DNA of 37,307 nt from Flavonifractor plautii ATCC 29863 (GCF_000239295.1 NZ_JH417848.1:1-37307); one strand, 5' to 3'. Shown: positions 8,208 to 16,058, numbered from the stretch's first letter. The notes: generated from the letters alone by a model not told the origin. Translations and numbers: made by a program.

Positions 8208-9107
8208 TTAAACAAGGGCTTCGACAAATTTCTCCGCCTCAAAAGGCATCAGGTCGTCGATGCCCTCCCCCACGCCGATGAATTTCACCGGCACCTGGAG
8301 CTCCTGGGCGATGGCAATGACAATGCCGCCCTTGGCCGAGCCGTCCAGCTTGGTCAGGACGATGCCGGTGATGCCCGCGGCCTCCTTGAACTGCTTGGCC
8401 TGGATCAGGCCGTTCTGTCCGGTGGTGGCGTCCAGCACCAGCAGGGTCTCCCGGTCGCAGCCGGGCAGCTCCCGGTCCACGACGCGGCTGATCTTATTCA
8501 GCTCGTTCATCAGGTTCTGCTTGTTGTGCAGCCGCCCGGCGGTGTCGATGAGCACCACGTCTGCGCTGCGGGCCTTGGCGGCGGACAGGGCGTCAAAGAC
8601 CACCGCCGCGGGATCGGCCCCCTCGTACTGGCGGACGAGCTCCACGCCGCTGCGCTCGCTCCAGATCTCGAGCTGGTCGGCGGCGGCGGCCCGGAAGGTA
8701 TCGGCGGCGGCCATCAGCACCCGGCGGCCCTCCCCCTTCATCCGGGCGGCCAGCTTGCCGATGGTGGTGGTCTTGCCCACGCCGTTGACGCCGATAAACA
8801 GGGCCACCGACGGGGCGGTGTCCAGCCTCAGCTCCGGCTCCCCCACCTGGAGCATGTCGGTGAGCACCCGGCGCAGACACGCCCGCGCCCCCTCCATATC
8901 CTTGATCTTCTCCGCCTTCACCCGGCGGCGCAGCTCCTCCACGGCTTTCATGGTGGTCTCCACCCCCATGTCGCCCAGAATCAGCGTCTCCTCCAGCTCG
9001 TCGTAAAAGTCGTCGTTCAGCTCTCCGGCGAAGAGCTGGTCGAAGGAGTGTCCGATGTTCTCCTTGGTGCGGGTCAGCCCCGCCTTGATCTTTTCAAAAA
9101 AGCCCAT
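8208..9107 (-). CDS. ftsY: signal recognition particle receptor FtsY
   Basis: 299 residues, a short FtsY without a long acidic A domain, as is common in Firmicutes. It is the membrane-associated GTPase that receives SRP-ribosome complexes. The N domain begins FEKIKAGLTRTKENIGHSFD. The G domain has the P-loop GVNGVGKTTTIGKLA at about residues 105-119, ADTFRAAAADQL, the DTAGR motif, TKLDGSAKGG, and a final FIGVGEGIDDLMPF. In related genomes ftsY directly follows smc. Here a transposase gene lies between, ending 23 bp before the ftsY start. Confidence 0.96.
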   Translation of the reverse strand: MGFFEKIKAGLTRTKENIGHSFDQLFAGELNDDFYDELEETLILGDMGVETTMKAVEELRRRVKAEKIKDMEGARACLRRVLTDMLQVGEPELRLDTAPSVALFIGVNGVGKTTTIGKLAARMKGEGRRVLMAAADTFRAAAADQLEIWSERSGVELVRQYEGADPAAVVFDALSAAKARSADVVLIDTAGRLHNKQNLMNELNKISRVVDRELPGCDRETLLVLDATTGQNGLIQAKQFKEAAGITGIVLTKLDGSAKGGIVIAIAQELQVPVKFIGVGEGIDDLMPFEAEKFVEALV

Positions 9108-9130
9108 GTGGTGTCGGTTCCTTTCGTCGT

Positions 9131-9628
9131 TCAGACATGGTATTCATCCTCCGCCCAGCGGGCGGGGTTATGCTCGATATAGCTCCAGTGGTTGAGAAGG
9201 TCGTTCTCATCCCGGATGATGTGGTCGTGATAGGATGCCTGCCAGAGCGGACGGCCGCACACGCGGTTGGTGTAGCGCTTGAGAGAGGAGACAAAACCCG
9301 GCACGCGCATCCCAGTAGGGCGCGGCATCCCTGACGCGCCGTTTCCCTCCCCGCAGACGCACAGCAAAATGTGAACATGATTTGGCATGATGACCGACGC
9401 CGCAATCTGAATTTGGGCGTCATGTCCGGCCAGATAGTCCATCGCGTCCTGAACGCACCGGCCGGTCTCCGACAACCGTACCAGCGGCGCGTCAGGGATG
9501 CCGCGCCCTACAATCTCGCTCAGGATGGGGGCCCGGCCCTGGGTGCAGAGTGTGAGGAAATACCCGCCGCTCCGGCTGTAATCATACCCGCGCAGGCGCG
9601 GATGCACCCGCTTTGGAAGCTCTGTCAT
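9131..9628 (-). CDS. REP-associated tyrosine transposase (RAYT), Y1/HUH family
   Basis: 165 residues from the ATG at 9628. The HUH metal-binding motif is MPNHVHILL (His84, His86). The likely catalytic tyrosine is Tyr119 in SLKRYTNR. RAYT-type flanks are RGYDYSRSGGYFLTLCTQGR at residues 13-32 and HWSYIEHNPARW near the C-terminus. RAYTs are single-copy, IS200-like proteins that act on REP hairpins preceded by GTAG. The ATG lies in a second copy of the smc tail, where AAATGA reads as smc stop and RAYT start together. The frame stays open upstream to 9877, so a 248-residue form starting at the true smc stop is possible. It appears intact. Neither chemistry nor target can be proved here. Confidence 0.88.
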   Translation of the reverse strand: MTELPKRVHPRLRGYDYSRSGGYFLTLCTQGRAPILSEIVGRGIPDAPLVRLSETGRCVQDAMDYLAGHDAQIQIAASVIMPNHVHILLCVCGEGNGASGMPRPTGMRVPGFVSSLKRYTNRVCGRPLWQASYHDHIIRDENDLLNHWSYIEHNPARWAEDEYHV

Positions 9629-9695
9629 TTGATGTGCAATTCCTTCTCCACGTCGTTCAGGTTGATGGTCAGCATCCGGCTCACGCCCTGCTCCT
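9624..9695. repeat. downstream duplicate of the smc 3' end (distal copy)
   Basis: These 72 bases match 9873-9944 at 70 positions. They contain the last codons of smc (reading R-M-L-T-I-N-L-N-D-V-E-K-E-L-H-I-K-stop in the smc frame), the stop, and one more base. The two differences fall at third codon positions; one is silent and the other changes Ile to Met. This copy is not joined to the smc frame. Its AAATGA supplies the RAYT start codon. Confidence 0.95.
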
Positions 9696-9872
9696 TCGTC
9701 GACGCAAAGTCCGCTTCGCTCGGAACTCCCGCAGGCGGAAATTCCTCGCCCGCTCCCTTGCGTCTCCTCTCCCCGGCGAACCCGTTTCACTGGGCTTCGC
9801 CGGGGTCTGCTCATACCCTGCGGCACAGGTGCGGCCTGCCCCTGCTGGGTGTTGCCGTCCGCCGCGTCCGGC
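9696..9872. other. 177-bp spacer between the two smc tails, with a strong hairpin
   Basis: The sequence lies between the direct repeats. It holds a hairpin at 9771-9805: CCCCGGCGAA pairs with TTCGCCGGGG, with CCC/GGG further in. No GTAG-type REP is seen. On the minus strand it has no stop in the RAYT frame; the repeat-to-repeat distance is 249 bp, exactly 83 codons. Origin unknown. Confidence 0.7.
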
Positions 9873-9944
9873 GTCATTTGATGTGCAATTCCTTCTCCAC
9901 ATCGTTCAGGTTGATGGTCAGTATCCGGCTCACGCCCTGCTCCT
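9873..9944. repeat. native 3' end of smc (proximal copy of the direct repeat)
   Basis: This is the true end of smc and partner of 9624-9695. The unit ends at the same base beyond the stop in both copies. Just outside the unit on the gene side the smc coding strand has CGGCGTCA. Its reverse complement TGACGCCG begins with the stop codon itself, so the native tail is framed by an 8-bp inverted repeat. Confidence 0.95.
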
Positions 9945-12900
9945 GCATGGTGACGCCGTAGAGCACGTCGGCCTCCTCCATAGTGCCGCGGCGGTGGGTG
10001 ATGACGATGAACTGGGTCTTGTCCGCCATCTGGCGCATGTAGCGGGCGAAGCGCACCACGTTGGCGTCGTCCAGGGCGGCCTCGATCTCGTCCATGACGC
10101 AGAAAGGGGTGGGCCGCACCTTCAGAATGGCGAAGTAAAGGGCGATGGCCACGAAGGCCTTCTCGCCGCCGGAGAGGAGGGAGAGCACCTTGAGGGCCTT
10201 TCCGGGGGGCTGCACCCGGATTTCAATGCCGCAGTTGAGGATGTCCTCCGGCTCCTCCAGCTCCAGGGTGGCCTTGCCGCCGCCGAACAGCTCGGTAAAG
10301 GTCTGCTGGAACGCCTCGTTGATGACGGAAAACTGCCGGGCGAAGATGGTTTTCATCTCCTCGGTGATGTCGGCGATGATGCCCTCCAGCTCCTTCTTGG
10401 ACTTGAGCACGTCGTCCCGCTGGTCGGTCAGGTAGGTGTACCGCTCGTTGACCCGCTGGAACTCCTCAATGGCATCCAGGTTGATATTGCCCAAGCCGGA
10501 GATCGCCTTTTTCAGCTCGCCCACCCGGCGCTGGGCCTTGGGGACGCTCTCCAGCTCCACCCGCTGGGCGCGGGCGGCCTCATGGGACAGCTCATAGGTC
10601 TCCCACAGCTTGTCCAGCAGGGTTTTCTCCTCCAGGGCGGCGGCGGCCTTCCTCTGTTCTAAGACGGAGACCTCCCGCTCTAAGTTTAACAGTTCGCTGT
10701 TTTTTTCCCGCGCCTGCTTGTCGGCCTGGTTGCGCCGGGCCTCCAGGGACAGCTTCTCCTCATTGATGCGGGCGACGGCCTCCTGCCGCTCCCGGTTCTC
10801 CTGGCGGATGGCCTGGAGCCGCCGTTCCTTCTCCAGAATCTCCTCCTCCAGGGCGGCGTTCTTCTCCTCAAACGCGGTGAGCATCTGCTCCCGCTCGGCC
10901 CGGTCGCCGGTGAGATCCCGCCGCAGGGCCTCCAGCTCGGTGAGGCTCTGTCCGGCGGCCTGCTGCTCCGCCTCCAGGCCGGCCCGGCGCATGTTCAGCT
11001 CCGCGATGGCCTCCCGGATACCGGCGGTGCGCGCCTGGAGCTCGCTCTGGCCCTGGGCCTTGCCCTCGGCCTCGGCCCGCAGGGCGGCGGCGGAGCCCTC
11101 CAGGGCCTCAATGCGCGCCCGGGCGGCGGCGGTATCCGCCTCGGTCTGGGCGGAGCGGGCCTGAATCTGCTCCAGCTCCCGGCGCTGCTCGTCCCGGCGG
11201 CGGGAGGCGTCGGCGAGCTGGGCGTCGAAATGGGCCAGCCGCTCCTCCAGCTTGAGGATGGCGTCCTCGTGCTGGCGCTGCTGGGCCTGGGCGGTCTCCA
11301 CCTCGTAGGCGGCGGCGGTGGCCTCCCGTCTGGCCTCCTCCATGGCCTGGGCGGCGGCGGCGCGCTGCTCCTCCACACCGGCGCGCTGCCGGTTCAGCCG
11401 CTCCAGCTCGTTGGCCCGGCTGAGGATGCCCGCGCTGCGGGACACCGAGCCGCCGGTCATGGAGCCGCCGGGGTTGAGCACCTGGCCGTCCAGGGTGACG
11501 ATTTTGAAGCGGTGGCCGTATTTGCGGGCCATGGCGATGGCCGCGTCCATATCCTCGGCCACCACGGTGCGCCCCAGCAGATTGGAAAAGATCCTCTGGT
11601 AGCGGGGGTCGAACTGCACCAGCTCGTCCCCCAGGCCCACGAAGCCCGCCTCCCCCCGCACGCCCTGCTCCCGGAAGTCGGAGGGGCGGATGGTGGTCAG
11701 GGGCAGGAAAGTGCTCCGACCGCCGTCCCGGCGCTTGAGGTACTGGATGGCGGCCTTGCCGTCCTCCTCCCGCTCCACCACAATGTGCTGCATGGCGCCG
11801 CCCAGGGCGGTCTCAATGGCCACGGTGCAGTGGTCGGGCACGTGGAGCAGCCCGGCCACCGGGCCGTGGACCCCCTTGAGCTGGCCCCGCCGGGCCTCCC
11901 CCATCACCAGCTTTACCGCCTTGGAGTAGCCCTCGTAGAGCTTCTCCATCTCGGAGAGCATGTGGATGCGGGATTGGAGGGCGTTCTCCTCCATCTGGAG
12001 CTTGACATGGCGCTCCTCGGCCTCCTTGGCCTTTTTCCGGCGGGACTCCAGCCGCAGGCCATAGCCGTTGAGCACATTCTGGAGGGAATCCCGGTCCTCC
12101 CGGGCCTGGGCCAGCTCCTTTTGGGCCGCGTCCCGGCCCTCCTGAAGCTGGCGCACCCGCTCCTCACCGGCGGACAGCTCCTGATGCACCGCCTCATCCC
12201 GGTCCAGCAGCTCCTGGGCCGCGGCGGCCAGGGCGGAGAGCAGAGCCCTGGCCTCGGAGGCGGAGGCGTTTTCCACCGCCTCCTTCCGGCGCAGCTCCTC
12301 CAGCTCTCCGGCCAGGGTGCCTGCGGAGCGGACGGCCTCCTCGGCCTCCCCCTGTTTCGCGGACAGCTCCGCCGCCAGGGCGTCCAGCTCGCCCACCAGC
12401 GCCTCCAGACGCTCCTTCCGCTCGGCAATCTGGGCGCCGATGGAGTCGGCCCGGCCCTCCTGCTGCTCCAGCTCCCGCTGGATGCGGTCCCGGTTCTCCA
12501 GGTTGTTCTGGATGTTGGCCCGGAGTACCGCCACGGCGTTTTCCAGTCCGTTGGCGTCGGCCTCCCGCTGCATCATCTGGAAGCGGACGCCCTCGGCCTC
12601 CACGTCCTTGTCCCGCATCTGGGCGGCGTGCTCCTCGGCGGCGGCGTAGAGGGCCTCCACCGCCCCCTGGGCCTCCTCCTTCTGGCGGACGGCGTTCTCG
12701 TAGTCAGACAGGGTCTTGATGGCCCCCGCCCGTATGTTCTCCAACTGCTCCAGCCACAGGGAGATCTCTAGCCCCCGCAGCTCGTCCCGCAGCACCAGGA
12801 ACTTCCGGGCCTTCTCGCTCTGGGCGCGGAGGGGCTCCACCTGGAGCTCCAGCTCGTCGATCTTGTCGGTGATGCGCACCAGGTTCTCCTGGGTGCGCTC

Positions 12901-13443
12901 CAGCTTGCGCTCGGCCTCCTCCTTCCGGTGGCGGAAGCGGGAGATACCGGCGGCCTCCTCAAAGACCTCCCGGCGGTCGGCGCTCTTGACGGACAAAATC
13001 TCGTCAATGCGGCCCTGCCCGATGATGGAGTAGCCCTCGCGGCCCAGGCCGGTGTCCATGAACAGCTCGTTCACGTCCTTCAGGCGGACGGAGCGGCGGT
13101 TGATGTAGTACTCGCTCTCGCCGGAGCGGTAGTACCGCCGGGTGACCATCACCTCGCTCTCCTCCATCGGGAAGATGTGGTCGGTGTTGTCCAGCACCAG
13201 GGAGACCTCCGCGAAGCCCTGCTGTCTGCGCACCGCCGTGCCGCCGAAGATTACGTCCTCCATCTTGCCGCCCCGCAGGGCCTTGGAGGACTGCTCCCCC
13301 ATGACCCAGCGGATGGCGTCGGAGATATTCGATTTCCCGCTTCCGTTGGGACCCACAATGGCGGTCATGTCCTCCCCGAAGGAGAGTACCGTCTTGTCCG
13401 GAAAGGATTTGAACCCCTGGATTTCCAGCGCTTTTAAATACAA
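9874..13443 (-). CDS. smc: chromosome segregation ATPase SMC
   Basis: 1189 residues from the TTG at 13443, preferred because GCGAGGTG lies 6 bases upstream and the protein then starts MYLKALEIQGFKSF, as in the family; a GTG three codons earlier (13452) is the alternative. SMC is the ATPase core of the condensin-like complex with ScpA/ScpB. Walker A is GPNGSGKS at residues 31-38. Long coiled coils flank a hinge at about 500-660 (LKGVHGPVAGLLHV... to GGSMTGG). The ABC signature LLSGGEKAFVAIAL and Walker B PFCVMDEIEAALDDANV are near residue 1090-1130. It has its own promoter and follows rnc. The last 72 bases are duplicated downstream. Confidence 0.96.
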   Translation of the reverse strand: MYLKALEIQGFKSFPDKTVLSFGEDMTAIVGPNGSGKSNISDAIRWVMGEQSSKALRGGKMEDVIFGGTAVRRQQGFAEVSLVLDNTDHIFPMEESEVMVTRRYYRSGESEYYINRRSVRLKDVNELFMDTGLGREGYSIIGQGRIDEILSVKSADRREVFEEAAGISRFRHRKEEAERKLERTQENLVRITDKIDELELQVEPLRAQSEKARKFLVLRDELRGLEISLWLEQLENIRAGAIKTLSDYENAVRQKEEAQGAVEALYAAAEEHAAQMRDKDVEAEGVRFQMMQREADANGLENAVAVLRANIQNNLENRDRIQRELEQQEGRADSIGAQIAERKERLEALVGELDALAAELSAKQGEAEEAVRSAGTLAGELEELRRKEAVENASASEARALLSALAAAAQELLDRDEAVHQELSAGEERVRQLQEGRDAAQKELAQAREDRDSLQNVLNGYGLRLESRRKKAKEAEERHVKLQMEENALQSRIHMLSEMEKLYEGYSKAVKLVMGEARRGQLKGVHGPVAGLLHVPDHCTVAIETALGGAMQHIVVEREEDGKAAIQYLKRRDGGRSTFLPLTTIRPSDFREQGVRGEAGFVGLGDELVQFDPRYQRIFSNLLGRTVVAEDMDAAIAMARKYGHRFKIVTLDGQVLNPGGSMTGGSVSRSAGILSRANELERLNRQRAGVEEQRAAAAQAMEEARREATAAAYEVETAQAQQRQHEDAILKLEERLAHFDAQLADASRRRDEQRRELEQIQARSAQTEADTAAARARIEALEGSAAALRAEAEGKAQGQSELQARTAGIREAIAELNMRRAGLEAEQQAAGQSLTELEALRRDLTGDRAEREQMLTAFEEKNAALEEEILEKERRLQAIRQENRERQEAVARINEEKLSLEARRNQADKQAREKNSELLNLEREVSVLEQRKAAAALEEKTLLDKLWETYELSHEAARAQRVELESVPKAQRRVGELKKAISGLGNINLDAIEEFQRVNERYTYLTDQRDDVLKSKKELEGIIADITEEMKTIFARQFSVINEAFQQTFTELFGGGKATLELEEPEDILNCGIEIRVQPPGKALKVLSLLSGGEKAFVAIALYFAILKVRPTPFCVMDEIEAALDDANVVRFARYMRQMADKTQFIVITHRRGTMEEADVLYGVTMQEQGVSRILTINLNDVEKELHIK

Positions 13444-13480
13444 GGTCTGCACCTCGCCATGTTATCATTCTGAATAAATT

Positions 13481-13509
13481 ATTATACCAAGGAACGGCGT
13501 CCTTTGCAA
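13481..13509 (-). promoter_or_regulatory. sigma-A-type promoter for smc
   Basis: Minus strand: TTGCAA (13509-13504), a 17-bp spacer, then a perfect TATAAT (13486-13481), about 40 bp before the smc start. It lies just downstream of the rnc-side terminator, as expected for a fresh transcription start. Confidence 0.8.
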
Positions 13510-13521
13510 ACCCTTTTCCAT

Positions 13522-13551
13522 AAAAACGCGGAGCGCCTGAGCGCTCCGCGT
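13522..13551 (-). terminator. intrinsic terminator between rnc and smc
   Basis: ACGCGGAGCGC / CTGA loop / GCGCTCCGCGT forms an 11-bp stem (13526-13551). On the minus strand it runs into TTTTT. It ends transcripts from the acpP-rnc side ahead of the smc promoter. Confidence 0.85.
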
Positions 13552-13590
13552 CTGGTTTGGTGGTATACAGCGGGCAAACCATTTCGCAGG

Positions 13591-13737
13591 GACGGATACC
13601 TACATCCGCCCGCCGTACACTAGGTTTTGCACCGCCCCAGGCCCTGTGAAGGCCTGACAGGACGGGCGGCCATAAAGGCCGCCCCTACAAAGGAGCCGGA
13701 CAGCCCCTGCACGTAGGGGCGACCCTTGTGGTCGCCC
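13591..13737. repeat. REP-like hairpin cluster between rnc and smc
   Basis: Two clear units. At 13664-13688 the plus strand reads GGGCGGCC, a 5-base loop, GGCCGCCC, CTAC. At 13713-13737 it reads GTAG, GGGCGACC, loop, GGTCGCCC. They face opposite ways (CTAC end, then GTAG end), as in mosaic REP pairs. A decayed third unit lies near 13591-13613 (GGGACGGAT...ATCCGCCC). The GTAG tetranucleotide at the stem foot is the recognised RAYT/REP hallmark. Confidence 0.85.
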
Positions 13738-13740
13738 GCG

Positions 13741-13801
13741 GGCCGGTTATTCCCCCGCCCTCAGCTTCTCTATCGCAGCCTTAGCCGCATTCTGCTCCGC
13801 C
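13741..13801. repeat. downstream duplicate of the rnc 3' end (distal copy)
   Basis: These 61 bases match 13949-14009 with 6 differences. They hold about the last 17 codons of rnc, a TAA in the same place and six bases beyond it (GGCCGG on the plus strand). The copy begins four bases from the GTAG-type REP ending at 13737. It is not attached to a reading frame of its own. Confidence 0.93.
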
Positions 13802-13948
13802 GCCCAAACCGCCACGGGCGGTTCGGGGCCCCCGTTTCTCTCCATCTGTCCGGGCGGAGTGAATCCGCCCGGCATCAAGATTTTGCTCCACAAAATGCTT
13901 GACGCCGCTGACGCGGCGGCTCGCTTCCGCTCGCAAAAGAGGCGGAGC
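13802..13948. other. 147-bp spacer between the two rnc tails, built of consecutive hairpins
   Basis: Four stem-loops follow one another: AACCGCC/GGCGGTT (13807-13823), CCGGGCGGA/TCCGCCCGG (13850-13872), CAAGATTTTG/CAAAATGCTTG with one bulge (13876-13901), and CGCCGC/GCGGCG (13903-13918). The end nearest rnc, AAAAGAGGCGGAGC (13935-13948), is a perfect 14-bp inverted copy of rnc codons at 14002-14015. No gene is seen. Confidence 0.75.
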
Positions 13949-14009
13949 GGCCGGTTATTCCCCAGCCTTTAACTTCTCTATCGCAGCCTTGGCCGCGTTC
14001 TGCTCCGCC
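13949..14009. repeat. native 3' end of rnc (proximal copy of the direct repeat)
   Basis: Partner of 13741-13801. The unit starts six bases beyond the rnc stop and runs 53 bases into the coding sequence. It is bracketed almost exactly by the 14-bp inverted repeat 13935-13948 / 14002-14015, so the end of the rnc message could fold into a stem enclosing its last codons. Confidence 0.93.
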
Positions 14010-14632
14010 TCTTTTTTACTGCGGCCGCGGCCCTGGCCGATGGGAATGCCGTTGAGATCCACCTCCACCGAGAAGATCTTGGCGTGATCAGGGCCCTCGG
14101 CGCCGATGAGCTGGTAGCCCAGCACCTGGCCGCTCTCCCGCTGCACCAGCTCCTGAAGGGCGGTCTTGTAATCGCGGCTGGCGCTCTTCTCCGCCTCCCG
14201 GTCCAGGATGAACTTCTGGATGAGCTTCCGGGCCGAGCCGATGCCGCCGTCCAGGTACACGGCGGCCAGCACCGCCTCCACCGCGTCGGCAATGATGGAG
14301 GGCCGCTCCCGGCCGCCGCCGGCCTCCTCCCCCTTGCCCAGCTTCAGGTAGGCGCCCAGCTCCAGGCACTGGGCCACTTCCACCAGGCTGCCCTCACACA
14401 CCAGGGCCGCCCGGGTGCGGGTCAGATCCCCTTCCGGCAGGTCGGGGTGGGTGCGGAACAGGTAGTCGGCCACGACCATACCAAGCACAGAGTCCCCCAG
14501 AAATTCCAGCCGCTCATTGCTCTGCAGTCCCTTGGCCTTGTTCTCGTTGGCGTAGGAGCTGTGGGTGAGGGCGTTTTCCAGAAAGGCCCGGTTGGTAAAC
14601 CGGTAACCCAGCTTTTCTTCCAATGCCTCCAT
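13955..14632 (-). CDS. rnc: ribonuclease III
   Basis: 225 residues, full length. RNase III cleaves double-stranded RNA in rRNA processing and mRNA decay. The signature NERLEFLGDSVLGMVVADYL is at residues 39-58, and IIADAVEAVLAAVYLDGG carries the second set of acidic active-site residues. The double-stranded RNA-binding domain occupies about 153-225 (DYKTALQELVQRESGQVLGYQLIGAEGPDHAKIFSVEV... SKKEAEQNAAKAAIEKL). It lies between acpP and smc, as is standard. Its last 53 coding bases are duplicated further downstream. Confidence 0.96.
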   Translation of the reverse strand: MEALEEKLGYRFTNRAFLENALTHSSYANENKAKGLQSNERLEFLGDSVLGMVVADYLFRTHPDLPEGDLTRTRAALVCEGSLVEVAQCLELGAYLKLGKGEEAGGGRERPSIIADAVEAVLAAVYLDGGIGSARKLIQKFILDREAEKSASRDYKTALQELVQRESGQVLGYQLIGAEGPDHAKIFSVEVDLNGIPIGQGRGRSKKEAEQNAAKAAIEKLKAGE

Positions 14633-14655
14633 GGCCGATCCTCCCTTTCAAAGCC

Positions 14656-14681
14656 GGAGCCCCGCCGGGAGGCGGGGCTCC
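14656..14681 (-). terminator. hairpin between acpP and rnc, possible attenuator
   Basis: GGAGCCCCGCC / GGGA loop / GGCGGGGCTCC, an 11-bp stem. On the minus strand only a weak T-run follows (GGCTTTGAAA). It probably lowers rnc expression relative to acpP or protects the acpP message rather than stopping all transcription. Confidence 0.55.
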
Positions 14682-14697
14682 TGTCTCTTTGGTTTCT

Positions 14698-14937
14698 TCA
14701 GTCCTCCAGCTTGGACTTGAGGTAGCGGACCAGATCCGCCACGGTGGAGATACCGGACAGATCCTCCTCGTCCATGTCCTCCAGGCCAAACTCCTCTTCC
14801 ACGGCCATGGTCATCTCCACGATGTCCAGGGAGTCGGCCCCCAGATCCTCAAACGAGGTGTCCATGGTAATGCTGTCCACGTCCACGCCGAACTGTTCGG
14901 ACAGCAGGGCGGCGAGCTTCTCGAAAATCATGTTCAT
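14698..14937 (-). CDS. acpP: acyl carrier protein
   Basis: 79 residues, acidic, typical ACP. The phosphopantetheine attachment serine is in LGADSLDIVE at about residues 39-48. It carries the growing acyl chain in fatty-acid synthesis and donates acyl groups to PlsX, encoded just upstream. It has its own consensus promoter in the plsX-acpP gap, fitting the very high ACP demand of cells. Start is ATG at 14937. Confidence 0.96.
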   Translation of the reverse strand: MNMIFEKLAALLSEQFGVDVDSITMDTSFEDLGADSLDIVEMTMAVEEEFGLEDMDEEDLSGISTVADLVRYLKSKLED

Positions 14938-14983
14938 CTACTCCTGTCGCTTCCGTCGTTCCCGACGGTGTCATTGCACTATG

Positions 14984-15012
14984 ATAATAGGCAAGTTTCT
15001 CCCGCCTGTCAA
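14984..15012 (-). promoter_or_regulatory. sigma-A-type promoter for acpP
   Basis: Minus strand: consensus TTGACA (15012-15007), 17 bp, then TATTAT (14989-14984), about 47 bp before the acpP start. One mismatch to consensus overall, so it should be strong. Confidence 0.88.
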
Positions 15013-15035
15013 TAGGAAAGTCAAAATTTTCCCAT

Positions 15036-16058
15036 TTACTCACTGCGCAGGCGCATGTGGTCGATATTTTCGGTGATGTCCTCAATAATGCCGGAGGCCG
15101 CGAAGCTCTGGGCCTGGCGGATGGCGTTCTTGATGGCGAAGGCGTCGGAGGAGCCGTGGGCCTTGATGACGGGCTTGGAGATGCCGATGAGGGGGGTGCC
15201 GCCCACCTCGCCGGAGTCCATCATCTTCTTGAAATCCCGCAGGCCGCCGGAAACCAGCACCGCCGCCAGCTTGGTGAGCAGGTTCTTCTTGAACATGGCC
15301 TTGAGCTGCTTTGCCATGAAGCCGCCGGTGCCCTCCATGGTCTTGAGGAAGATGTTGCCGGAGTAGCCGTCGGACACGATCACGTCCACCTCGCCGTACA
15401 CCGCCTCCCGGGCCTCCACGTTGCCCACGAAGTGGATGCGCCCGGCCTTGCCCGCCTCGGTGAGCAGGGCGTAGGCCTCCCGCTGGAGGTCGGTGCCCTT
15501 GGAGGGCTCGGCGCCAATGTTGAGCAGGCCCACCTTGGGCTCGGGGCGCTTGAGCACCCGCTCGGCGTAATAGGAGCCCATAAAGGCGAACTGGAGCAGA
15601 TACTCCGGCGTACCCTCCGCCGTGGCGCCGCAGTCGATGAGCACCGCGCCGCCGCCGCCGGTAGGCACCACCGGGGCCATGGCCGCCCGGCGGATGCCCC
15701 GGATGCGCTTGACCATCAGCGTGGCCGCCGACAACAGCGCCCCCGTGCTGCCCGCGGAGACAAAGGCCGCCCCGTCCCCGTTCTTCAGCAGGTTCAGGCC
15801 CACGGTCAGGGAGGAGTCCTTCTTCTCCTTAAAGGCGGTGGCCGGGTTGTCGCACATCTCCACCACCTCGGAGGCGTGGACAATCTCCAGCCCCGGGGGC
15901 AGTTCGCCGATGCCGTCCTCCTTGAGCACCTTGAGGATGTCCTCCCCCCGGCCCACCAGAATGACTTCCACGCCCAGCTCCCGCACCGCAGCGAGGGCGC
16001 CCCGCACGTTGGAGACGGGCGCGTTGTCGCCGCCCATGGCGTCTACGATGATCTTCAT
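15036..16058 (-). CDS. plsX: phosphate acyltransferase PlsX
   Basis: 340 residues from the ATG at 16058, which is preceded by GGAGGAGAACAT; a longer frame upstream runs into the repeat sequence and is not used. PlsX makes acyl-phosphate from acyl-ACP for phospholipid synthesis. Seen: MKIIVDAMGGDNAP at the start, FVSAGSTGALLSAATL, RAAMAPVVPTGGGGAVLIDCGAT, GLLNIGAEPSKGTDLQREAY, DVIVSDGYSGNIFLKTMEG and GGTPLIGISKPVIKAHGSSD. Start and end both match the family. It is followed by acpP, its substrate carrier. Confidence 0.96.
   Translation of the reverse strand: MKIIVDAMGGDNAPVSNVRGALAAVRELGVEVILVGRGEDILKVLKEDGIGELPPGLEIVHASEVVEMCDNPATAFKEKKDSSLTVGLNLLKNGDGAAFVSAGSTGALLSAATLMVKRIRGIRRAAMAPVVPTGGGGAVLIDCGATAEGTPEYLLQFAFMGSYYAERVLKRPEPKVGLLNIGAEPSKGTDLQREAYALLTEAGKAGRIHFVGNVEAREAVYGEVDVIVSDGYSGNIFLKTMEGTGGFMAKQLKAMFKKNLLTKLAAVLVSGGLRDFKKMMDSGEVGGTPLIGISKPVIKAHGSSDAFAIKNAIRQAQSFAASGIIEDITENIDHMRLRSE

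Noticed and set aside
9629-9877. Treating the 83-codon upstream extension as the definite RAYT N-terminus
   Set aside because: The extension is low-complexity and unlike the family, and the 165-residue form has normal length. It is recorded as possible only.
9624-14015. Diversity-generating retroelement (template/variable repeats) as the source of the duplicated gene tails
   Set aside because: The differences between copies are not confined to adenines, and no reverse transcriptase or accessory gene is in the window.
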